This document shows, in pieces, positions 49,313-56,132 of a DNA stretch of 64,000 nucleotides; position 1 is the stretch's first letter, and each line of letters starts with the position of its first letter. Made by a program: the position numbers and the translations under genes. The notes beneath the pieces were generated by a model. It was not told the origin of the DNA and made no database searches. It was given only the letters and a program-made list of their open reading frames with translations. Source of the stretch: DATLGB01 sp964242305 (lineage in GTDB: Bacteria; Actinomycetota; Thermoleophilia; Solirubrobacterales; Solirubrobacteraceae); assembly GCA_964242305.1 (NCBI GenBank), contig CAXTBB010000002.1, positions 129,384 to 193,383 on the forward strand, written 5' to 3'.

Positions 49313-50797
49313 GTGAAGCAGTTGACGAGCCTGGACGCGCAGTTCCTGGCGATGGAGTCCGGAGGGACCTACGGGCACGTGGGCGCGCTGGCGCTGTTCG
49401 ACCCGTCGACGGCGCCGGGCGGCGCGATCACCTCCGACGACATCGCCGCCGTCGTGGCGGGCCGCATCGACCAGCTGCCGCCGTTCCACCAGCGGCTCGT
49501 GCGCGTCCCGCTCGGGCTCGACCACCCGTACTGGATCGAGGACCACACCTTCGACCTCGGCTTCCACATCCGCGACGCGGCCGTCCCGCCGCCGGGCGAC
49601 GAGCGGGCGCTCGCCGAGGTCGTCGCCCGCATCTTCGCGCGCCCGCTCGACCGCCGCCGCCCGCTGTGGGAGCTCTACGTCATCCACGGCATCGAGGGCG
49701 GCCGCGTCGGCATGCTCTCCAAGGTCCACCACGCCGCCGTGGACGGCGTCTCCGGCGCGGAGATCCTCGGCGTCCTCTTCGACCTCGAGGCCGACTGCCC
49801 GGCCGAGCAGAACCCGGGCAAGTCGTTCACCCCCGAGCGGCGGCCGACGGAGCTCGAGATGCTCGGCCGCGGGCTGATGGGCCTGCCCCGCCAGCCGCTG
49901 CGGGCGATCCGCTCCCTGCCGACCGCGCTGGCCGCCCTGCCCGCCATGCCCGGCCAGGCGCTCATGCCCGGCGTTCCCACCCTGCAGCGCGCGCTGGCCG
50001 AGGTCCAGCGCACCCTGGGCGGCTCCAAGGAGGCCGGCCTGGTCGAGGTGCGCACGTCGCGCGCCCCCAAGACGCGCTTCAACGGGAAGATCACCCCGCA
50101 CCGCCGCTTCTCCTACGGCTCGCTGCCGCTGGCCGACATCAAGGCGATCAAGGACGAGCTCGGCATCAAGGTCAACGACGTCGTCGTCGCCCTGTGCGCG
50201 ACGGCGGTCCGCGACTGGCTGCTCGAGCGCGGTGAGCTGCCCGACGAGCCGCTCGTCGCCCTCGTCCCGGTCAGCGTCCGGACCAAGGCGGAGCAGGGGA
50301 CGTTCGGCAACAAGGTGACGGGGATGGTCCTGCCGATCCCCACCGACGTCGCCGATCCGCGCGAGCGGCTCATGCGCGCGCACACGATCCTCAAGCGCGC
50401 CAAGGGGCAGACCCAGGGCCTGCCGGCGTCGCTGATGACCGACGTCTCCAACTTCCTGCCGCCGGCCATCTTCAGCCGCGCCTCCCGCCTCGCGCTCGAG
50501 GTCACCGGCCGCGTCCGGCCCGCGCTGAACCTGGTCATCTCCAACGTCCCCGGCCCGCCCGTGCCGCTCTACTGCGCCGGCGCGAGGATGGTGGGCCATT
50601 ACCCGGTGTCGGTGATCACGGACGGTGTCGGCCTCAACATCACCGTGATGAGCTACCTCGACTCGATCGACTTCGGGATCGTGGTCGACCGCGACATGGT
50701 CGAGGACGCCTGGTCGTTCATGGACTCGATGGGCAAGGCGCTCGACGAGCTCAAGGACGCCGTGCTCCCCAAGGAACGGGAGCCGTCGACCGTCTGA
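49313..50797 (+). CDS. Wax ester synthase / diacylglycerol O-acyltransferase (WS/DGAT)
   Basis: A 494-residue bifunctional acyltransferase making wax esters and triacylglycerol from acyl-CoA. The catalytic motif HHAAVDG (HHxxxDG) lies near residue 142. The opening LTSLDAQFLAMESGGTYGHVG, NKVTGMVLPIPTD, and NLVISNVPGPPVPLY near the end are family hallmarks. Start GTG 49313 has a GAGGGAGA Shine-Dalgarno site, unlike the leaderless neighbours. With alkane hydroxylation and beta-oxidation genes nearby, it fits a storage-lipid theme. Confidence 0.95.
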   Translation: MKQLTSLDAQFLAMESGGTYGHVGALALFDPSTAPGGAITSDDIAAVVAGRIDQLPPFHQRLVRVPLGLDHPYWIEDHTFDLGFHIRDAAVPPPGDERALAEVVARIFARPLDRRRPLWELYVIHGIEGGRVGMLSKVHHAAVDGVSGAEILGVLFDLEADCPAEQNPGKSFTPERRPTELEMLGRGLMGLPRQPLRAIRSLPTALAALPAMPGQALMPGVPTLQRALAEVQRTLGGSKEAGLVEVRTSRAPKTRFNGKITPHRRFSYGSLPLADIKAIKDELGIKVNDVVVALCATAVRDWLLERGELPDEPLVALVPVSVRTKAEQGTFGNKVTGMVLPIPTDVADPRERLMRAHTILKRAKGQTQGLPASLMTDVSNFLPPAIFSRASRLALEVTGRVRPALNLVISNVPGPPVPLYCAGARMVGHYPVSVITDGVGLNITVMSYLDSIDFGIVVDRDMVEDAWSFMDSMGKALDELKDAVLPKEREPSTV

Positions 50798-50803
50798 GGG
50801 GCC

Positions 50804-51100
50804 TCATTTGCCGGCCGCCGTGCTCACGTAGGTGGCGACCGTGTCGGCCTCCTTGCCCTTGAGCAGGCCGGCGGGCATGCCCCCCGGGCCGGCCTTCAGC
50901 GCGGCGAGCACGCGGGCCTTGTCGGGCTTGAGCTCGTCGAGGTTGGGGCCGAAGCTGCCGTCCGTCCCGGCGTCCTTGAGGGTGTGGCAGGACCCGCAGG
51001 TCCCGGCGAAGGTCTCCTTGGGCGTCTTGGCGCCGTCGCCGGTGCTCGCGCCCCCGCAGCCGGCGAGCAGGACAGCGGCAAGGGCTAGAACTGAACGCAT
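50804..51100 (-). CDS. Small c-type cytochrome lipoprotein
   Basis: A 98-residue protein. The signal peptide MRSVLALAAVLLAGC has Cys15 for lipidation. The single haem site is CGSCH, and a Met ligand is available in PGGMPAGLLKGKEADTVATYVS. This is a class-I cytochrome c of minimal size, tethered to the membrane. Start ATG 51100 overlaps the start codon of the divergent methyltransferase within CATG. Confidence 0.9.
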   Translation of the reverse strand: MRSVLALAAVLLAGCGGASTGDGAKTPKETFAGTCGSCHTLKDAGTDGSFGPNLDELKPDKARVLAALKAGPGGMPAGLLKGKEADTVATYVSTAAGK

Positions 51101-51695
51101 GTGGGTTCGAGGATATGTCGAGCGCGAGGTCATGGCGGGCGGGCGCATCCTGCCCCTGCTCGTACCCGAGGATCCGGAGGCGCTGCTCGACGAGGACGCG
51201 TTTGCCCGCGACGAGTTCATGCCCTACTGGGCGGAGATGTGGCCGAGCGGGCTGGCGCTGGCCGACGCCTTCGGCGAGGCCCGCCCGCGCCCGGCGCGCG
51301 TGGTCGAGCTCGGGTGCGGGATCGGCATCCCGTCGCTGGTGGCGGCGCTGGACGGCGCCACGGTGGTCGCCACCGACTGGGCCGACGACGCCATCGAGCT
51401 GTTGCGCGACAACGCCGAGCGGGTCGGCGCCCGGCTCGACGCGCGGGTCTGGCGCTGGACGGACGACCCCGAGGGCCTGAGCGGCGACCTCGTCCTCGCC
51501 GCCGACATCCTCTACGAGGCGCGCAACGCCGAGCCGGTGCTGGCCGCGCTGGCGGCGATCGTCGCGCCGGGCGGGGAGGCGTGGATCGCCGATCCGGGCC
51601 GCGCGTCCGCCCCGGCGTTCTTCGCGGCGGCCGCGCGCGAGTGGACGCTCGACACGGTCGCCCCGCGCATCACCCGGCTGCGGCGCCGCGCCTAG
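51099..51695 (+). CDS. Class I SAM-dependent methyltransferase
   Basis: A 198-residue methyltransferase. Motif I is VVELGCGIGIPSLVAAL near residue 69, motif II VVATDWADDAIELLRDN, and DLVLAADILYEARN stands for motif IV. The N-terminal EFMPYWAEMWPSGLALAD resembles METTL/Nnt1-type protein or small-molecule methyltransferases. The substrate is unknown. Start ATG 51099 is the first in frame and overlaps the divergent start. Confidence 0.85.
   Translation: MWVRGYVEREVMAGGRILPLLVPEDPEALLDEDAFARDEFMPYWAEMWPSGLALADAFGEARPRPARVVELGCGIGIPSLVAALDGATVVATDWADDAIELLRDNAERVGARLDARVWRWTDDPEGLSGDLVLAADILYEARNAEPVLAALAAIVAPGGEAWIADPGRASAPAFFAAAAREWTLDTVAPRITRLRRRA
51110..51115 (-). promoter_or_regulatory. Putative -10 box of a leaderless promoter for the cytochrome c gene
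   Basis: Read on the minus strand, TATCCT lies 9 nt before the ATG at 51100. On the plus strand a weaker TAGAAC (51086-51091) lies 7 nt before the divergent ATG. Confidence 0.45.
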
Positions 51696-51698
51696 TCT
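51693..51698 (+). promoter_or_regulatory. Putative -10 box of a leaderless promoter for the VOC gene
   Basis: TAGTCT lies 7 nt before the ATG at 51706; its first three bases are the methyltransferase stop codon. Confidence 0.5.
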
Positions 51699-51705
51699 CG
51701 ACGCG

Positions 51706-52074
51706 ATGGAGCGGGTCACCGGGATCGGCGGGGTCTTTCAGCGCGCCGGGCGGGCGGGGCGCCTCCAGGAGTGGTACGCCGAGCACCTCGGCGTCGAGCT
51801 CACCGACTGGGGCACGAAGCCGTTCGAATGGACGCCGGGCGGCTCGACCACCTGGGCCGTCTTCGATCACGACAGCGCGTACTTCGGCCGGCCGGAGCAG
51901 GCGTTCATGGTCAACTTCCGCGTCGCCGACCTGGACGCGATGCTGGCGCAGCTGCGCGCGGCCGGCGTCGAGGTGATCGACGCGCTGGATGAATCCGAGT
52001 ACGGCCGCTTCGGCTGGGCGGTCGACCCCGAGGGCACCCGGTTCGAGCTGTGGGAGCCCCCGCCGGGAAGCTAG
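51706..52074 (+). CDS. VOC-family (glyoxalase/dioxygenase-like) protein
   Basis: A 122-residue single-domain protein with two beta-alpha-beta-beta-beta units: GIGGVFQRAGRAGRLQEWYAEHLGVEL and MVNFRVADLDAMLAQLRAAGVEV, ending FGWAVDPEGTRFELWEP with the terminal Glu that is usually a metal ligand. An expected metal His in the first strand is not obvious. The enzymatic role is unknown. Its TAG stop shares CTAG with the convergent gene. Confidence 0.85.
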   Translation: MERVTGIGGVFQRAGRAGRLQEWYAEHLGVELTDWGTKPFEWTPGGSTTWAVFDHDSAYFGRPEQAFMVNFRVADLDAMLAQLRAAGVEVIDALDESEYGRFGWAVDPEGTRFELWEPPPGS

Positions 52075-53525
52075 GGGGTGGGCGTCGGCAGGACGCCGTC
52101 GACCGTGTCGGTGACGCTGTCGACCGCGTCCGTGGCGCCGTCGACGACGCCCTGGACCGGCGAGCCGACGGCGGCGGGAAGCTGGCTGGTGACCTGCTGG
52201 ACGGTGTCGTCGACCGCGCCCGTGACCGGCTTGGTCGCCGAGCCGACGGTCCCGCCCGAGGTGCCGCCGCCCGAGCCGTTGCTCGTCGCGGCGACGGTGG
52301 TGGCGCTGGAGGTGGTCGCCGGCGCGCCGCCTGCCTGCGAGCCGGTGGCGCCGCCGGCCGTTCCGCCGCCGGTGTGCTTCCGGCGGGCGATGTGCGCGCG
52401 GGCCTTGGCGGCCCGCGTCCTCGGGGCGGCCTTGGCGGGGCCGCCGGTGGAGATGGTGCGGAGCTTCGCCGTCGGCGCTGCGGACGAGTTCGCGAGGGCA
52501 GCCGGCGCGCTGTGGCCGGCCACGCGCTCACGCGGCGTGGCGTCGTGGCCGACGATCGCGGCGGTCCCCGTCGCCAGCGCGGCGACGGCCAGCACGCTGG
52601 CCGCCATGCTGGCGCCCGAGCCGCTGCCGGCGGTCGCGATGACCGCGCCGCCGCCGGCGGCCGACTTGCCCCCGAGCACCGCGCCGACGGCGCCGAGCTT
52701 GGCGGCCACCAGCCCGGCGGGCTTGATCACGAGCGGCCACGGCGCGACGGCGAGCCGCTCGTGGAGGACGCTGCGCAGGCCCTGAGCCTCGCGCGCGCAG
52801 GAGCGGCAGCGCTGCGTGCCGTTGGCGAGCTCGTCCATCGCGGAGCGGTCCCCGATGGCGGCGGCGACGACACCCGTGACGTGCTGGTCGCAGGCGCGGC
52901 CGATGACCTGGGCGGAGATGGCGTCGCGCAGCTTGGAGAAGCCGGCCTCGCGGTGCTGCTGGTAGGCGCGCGGGTGCAGGCGCAGGGCGGCGCGGGCGCT
53001 GCGGGTGTCGCGGCCGGCGCCGATCTCCAGCTGGAGCACGGCGCGCTCGAGCCCGCCGAGCCCGCTGTCGACGAACCGGGCCAGCTCCTCGCGGCGCACC
53101 TCCGGCTGGACCGGCTCGGTGCCCTCGCGGCGCAGCAGCGCGCTCGACTCGTTCAGGCACCAGCCGACGTGGACGTGGCGCAGGGCCTCCGTCACCCGCT
53201 CGGCCAGCTCCGCGCTCAGGACGCGCCGCTCCGTGGAGGCGGGGGTCCGGGTGCGCAGCTCCGCGTAGGCGCGGTCGACCGCCTGCTCGCGCAGGGACTC
53301 AGGCAGGTGCCGGTAGGTCCGCTTGGCCTGGCGCAGCGCCCACGGGCGGCTGGCGCGGCAGAAGCTGTCGATGGTCTCGCGCGCGGACGCCGTCGTCGCC
53401 GAGAAGCGCGGCAGGTCGGCGTCGACCGGAGCCCGGCGGGGCAGCGCCGGGGCGGGAGTGATCGAGCTGTCGGACGCGGGCGGATTCTCCATGGGGTAGC
53501 GGCCCCTCCCGGACGGCATCGGCAT
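52071..53525 (-). CDS. Sigma-factor-like protein with membrane segment and long Ser/Thr/Gly tail
   Basis: A 484-residue protein. Residues 40-110 resemble a degenerate sigma-70 region 2 and 135-190 a region-4-like helical part (LERAVLQLEIGAGRDTRSARAALRLHPRAYQQHREAGFSKLRDA abbreviated: LQLEIGAG...HPRAYQQHR). A CRSC pair near residue 235 recalls anti-sigma zinc motifs. One hydrophobic helix (SMAASVLAVAALATGTAAIVG) follows, then a 150-residue low-complexity tail ending in GVLPTPTP. The start ATG 53525 has a GGGAG Shine-Dalgarno site; ATG 53492 is an alternative. It may be a self-contained sigma/anti-sigma-like signalling protein; this is inference. Confidence 0.55.
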   Translation of the reverse strand: MPMPSGRGRYPMENPPASDSSITPAPALPRRAPVDADLPRFSATTASARETIDSFCRASRPWALRQAKRTYRHLPESLREQAVDRAYAELRTRTPASTERRVLSAELAERVTEALRHVHVGWCLNESSALLRREGTEPVQPEVRREELARFVDSGLGGLERAVLQLEIGAGRDTRSARAALRLHPRAYQQHREAGFSKLRDAISAQVIGRACDQHVTGVVAAAIGDRSAMDELANGTQRCRSCAREAQGLRSVLHERLAVAPWPLVIKPAGLVAAKLGAVGAVLGGKSAAGGGAVIATAGSGSGASMAASVLAVAALATGTAAIVGHDATPRERVAGHSAPAALANSSAAPTAKLRTISTGGPAKAAPRTRAAKARAHIARRKHTGGGTAGGATGSQAGGAPATTSSATTVAATSNGSGGGTSGGTVGSATKPVTGAVDDTVQQVTSQLPAAVGSPVQGVVDGATDAVDSVTDTVDGVLPTPTP

Positions 53526-53584
53526 TCCGGACGACTCCCTTTAGCCAATGCTGATCCGGCACTGGGAACGGTAGCTCAAAATCC

Positions 53585-54439
53585 TCAGGTTCGGGGCGGT
53601 CCGGGCAGTCCCGACAGCGCGATGCCCGACAGGATGGCCACCGCGCCCGCGATGCCCAGCGTCCCGAACGGGTCGCCGAACGCGGCCGCGCCGAGCACCA
53701 CGCCGACCAGCGGCTCGAGGTTCACGAACGCCCCCGCGACCTCCGCGCTCGTGCGCGTCTGCCCGTACGCGTACAGCGTGAAGGGCACCAGCGACCCGAT
53801 CGTGACCAGGCCGAGGCCGGCCACCATCTGCGCCAGGGTGGGCGCTGCGGTCGGCGGCGCGCCGGCGATCAGCGCGATGGGGAGGACGGCGACGGCGGCG
53901 GCGCCCATCTGCACGGCCGTCACCGCGACCGCGTCGCGGCCGGGGAGCAGCGAGGTCTGCGCGACGATCATCGCCGCCGACAGCACGGCGGAGGCGAGCA
54001 TCAGCGCGTCGCCGGAGGCCGACGCGTGGCCGCCGGTGCCGGCCACCAGCCCGATGCCGGCCAGCGCCGCGGCGAAGCCCGTCCACGCGCGCGGGCCCGC
54101 GGACGCCTGACCCAGGGCCGCCATGGCCAGCGCCACGAGGACAGGGACGGCGCCGAGGATGACCGCGGCGTGGGTGACGCTGGTGCGGCCGATGCCGATG
54201 TTCTGCAGGACGATGACGGCGCCGAAGCCGGCCGCGCCCCAGGCCGCGATCAGCGGGGTGGCCGCCGCCCGCAGATGATGGCGGGCGATCCAGGCCAGCA
54301 CCGGCGCGGCCAGCCCGAACCGGGCGACCGTGGTCCAGGCAGGGTCCATCCACCCGAGGAAGACCTTGGTCATCGGGACGGTCAGGCCCCAGGAGAGGCC
54401 GGCGACGGTGAGGGCGAGAAGGGCACGGCGGTTCTGCAT
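53585..54439 (-). CDS. EamA/DMT-family transporter
   Basis: A 284-residue inner-membrane protein with ten hydrophobic segments in two EamA repeats (ALTVAGLSWGLTVPMTKVF at the start of the first, LMLASAVLSAAMIVAQTSL at the start of the second). The ending FVNLEPLVGVVLGAAAFGD is diagnostic. The likely role is efflux of amino acids or metabolites. ATG 54439 follows a minus-strand TAGCGT by 7 nt. It is divergent from an Lrp-type regulator, a frequent pairing for amino-acid exporters. Confidence 0.9.
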   Translation of the reverse strand: MQNRRALLALTVAGLSWGLTVPMTKVFLGWMDPAWTTVARFGLAAPVLAWIARHHLRAAATPLIAAWGAAGFGAVIVLQNIGIGRTSVTHAAVILGAVPVLVALAMAALGQASAGPRAWTGFAAALAGIGLVAGTGGHASASGDALMLASAVLSAAMIVAQTSLLPGRDAVAVTAVQMGAAAVAVLPIALIAGAPPTAAPTLAQMVAGLGLVTIGSLVPFTLYAYGQTRTSAEVAGAFVNLEPLVGVVLGAAAFGDPFGTLGIAGAVAILSGIALSGLPGPPRT

Positions 54440-54446
54440 GTCGGTC

Positions 54447-54452
54447 ACGCTA
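54447..54452 (-). promoter_or_regulatory. Putative -10 box of a leaderless promoter for the EamA gene
   Basis: Read on the minus strand, TAGCGT lies 7 nt before the ATG at 54439. Confidence 0.5.
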
Positions 54453-54496
54453 CGTCCGCACAGACCAGAAGCGCACGGTTGAGCCCTCAGACCGAA

Positions 54497-54502
54497 TATC
54501 AT
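54497..54502 (+). promoter_or_regulatory. Putative -10 box of a leaderless promoter for the Lrp-type gene
   Basis: TATCAT, in an AT-rich patch, lies 8 nt before the ATG at 54511. The 44 bp between this box and the divergent EamA box is where the Lrp protein would be expected to bind. Confidence 0.55.
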
Positions 54503-54510
54503 TGCGTGAG

Positions 54511-55005
54511 ATGGCCGTTTCGCTTGACGAAATTGACATGCAGCTGCTGACCGAGCTGCAGGACGACGCCGACCGTCCGAACGTCGAGCTCGCCCGCATC
54601 GTCGGCCTCTCCCCGGCGGCCACGCTGCACCGCGTCCGGCGCCTGAAGGAGAGCGGCGTGGTGCGCAAGATCGCCGCGCTGCTGGACGCCGAGGCGGCCG
54701 GCTTCCCGCTGCGCGTCTTCGTCTCCCTCACTCTCGACCGCCACGACGAGGCCTCGCACCGCAGGCTCGAGAAGGCGCTGCGCGAGATCCCTCAGGTCAT
54801 CCGCGCCGACTGGGTGTCCGGGGAGACGGACGCGCTGCTGGAGATGGTCGCCCGCTCCATCGCCGATATGCAGCGCACCCAGAACCTGCTCGCCTCGCGC
54901 GGGGGCGCCACCCGCATCCAGACCCTGCTGCGCATGAGCGAGCTCAAGCCGCCGTCCCCGTTGCCGCTCGTCGAGGACGCCGTGGCTAGCGTGAGGAAAC
55001 GATGA
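54511..55005 (+). CDS. Lrp/AsnC-family transcriptional regulator
   Basis: A 164-residue regulator. The N-terminal helix-turn-helix is LDEIDMQLLTELQDDADRPN followed by VELARIVGLSPAATLHRVRRL, and the C-terminal part is a RAM-type ligand domain (FPLRVFVSLTLDRH...ADWVSGETDALLEMVARS). Start ATG 54511 follows a good -10 box. It is divergent from the EamA exporter, which it probably controls in response to an amino acid. It is coupled to the aldo-keto reductase gene by ATGA. Confidence 0.92.
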   Translation: MAVSLDEIDMQLLTELQDDADRPNVELARIVGLSPAATLHRVRRLKESGVVRKIAALLDAEAAGFPLRVFVSLTLDRHDEASHRRLEKALREIPQVIRADWVSGETDALLEMVARSIADMQRTQNLLASRGGATRIQTLLRMSELKPPSPLPLVEDAVASVRKR

Positions 55006-56132
55006 CCGGGCTGACGCACACGGCGGTCGGGACGTGGAGCGGCGGGCGCTTCATGCACTTCGGCGAACCGCTCGACGACGCCCGCCTGGAGGCCCTGCTG
55101 CGGCCCGGCGACGGCATCGCCACCGTGCTCACCGCCGACACCTACGGGCAGGGGGAGGCGGACACGCTGCTCGGCCGCGCCCTCGGTGGCGTCCCCCGCG
55201 ACGACTACGCGCTGGTCGGCGCGATCGGCCACGACTTCTACGCGGGCGAGCGCGACGGCCCGCGCGGCTTCCCGCGCTTCACCGACCCGCGCCTACGCGG
55301 CCCCGAGGGCTACGCCGGCTACGTGCGCATGGCCACGGAGCGCTCGCTCGAGCGCCTCGGCCAGGACCGCTTCGACCTGCTGCTCCTGCACAACCCGGAC
55401 CGCATCGGCTACACCAGCGAGGCGGTGTGGGACGCGCTCGAAGCCGTCCGCGCCGCCGGCCTGACCACGCGCCTCGGCGTCGCTCCCGGCCCGGCCAACG
55501 GCTTCACCCTCGACGTCATCGACTGCTTCGAGCGCTTCGGCGCCCGCATCGACTGGGCGATGCTGATCCTCAACCCGCTCGAGCCCTGGCCCGGCGAGCT
55601 GGCGCTGGACGCCGCCGCCCAGCAGGGCATCGAGGTCATCACCCGCGTGGTCGACTACGGCGGCCTCTTCCACGACGACGTCCGCGAGGGGCACGACTTC
55701 CCGCGCACCGACCACCGCGGCTTCCGCCCCGCGGGCTGGGTCGAGCGTGGCCGGGCGAAGCTCGAGCGGATGCTCCCGATCGCCCAGCGCCACGGCCTCA
55801 CCCCGCTCCAGCTCGCCTGCGTGTGGAACCTCGCCCACCCCGCCGTCCGCTGCGTCGCGCCGACGCTCATCCAGGAGCGCGGGGACCACGCCAAGCCGAT
55901 CGAGGCCAAGCGCGCCGAGCTCGCCGCCGTCCAGGCCGGAGCCGTCCTCAGCCCCGACGAGGTCGCCGAGATCCGCGCCATCGGGGACAACACCGGCTCC
56001 ATGGCCCTCAAGGGCGCCTCCCCCCAGCACGAGGGCGACGAGAAGCCCGACCGCTGGACGGTCGACGACCACCTCGTCGACGTCGCGCGCCGCTGGGACA
56101 TCGTCCCCGAGCGCGACCTCGTCCAAGCTTAA
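55002..56132 (+). CDS. Aldo/keto reductase family protein
   Basis: A 376-residue TIM-barrel oxidoreductase. DTYGQGEADTLLGRAL carries the usual catalytic Tyr, ERSLERLGQDRFDLLLLHNPDRIG the conserved strand and RLG-DRxDLLxLH pattern, and FGARIDWAMLILNPLEP the N-P segment. QLACVWNLAHPAVRCVAPTL precedes the NADPH-binding C-terminus. The length exceeds the typical 320 residues because of a charged C-terminal extension. The substrate is unknown. Confidence 0.87.
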   Translation: MTGLTHTAVGTWSGGRFMHFGEPLDDARLEALLRPGDGIATVLTADTYGQGEADTLLGRALGGVPRDDYALVGAIGHDFYAGERDGPRGFPRFTDPRLRGPEGYAGYVRMATERSLERLGQDRFDLLLLHNPDRIGYTSEAVWDALEAVRAAGLTTRLGVAPGPANGFTLDVIDCFERFGARIDWAMLILNPLEPWPGELALDAAAQQGIEVITRVVDYGGLFHDDVREGHDFPRTDHRGFRPAGWVERGRAKLERMLPIAQRHGLTPLQLACVWNLAHPAVRCVAPTLIQERGDHAKPIEAKRAELAAVQAGAVLSPDEVAEIRAIGDNTGSMALKGASPQHEGDEKPDRWTVDDHLVDVARRWDIVPERDLVQA

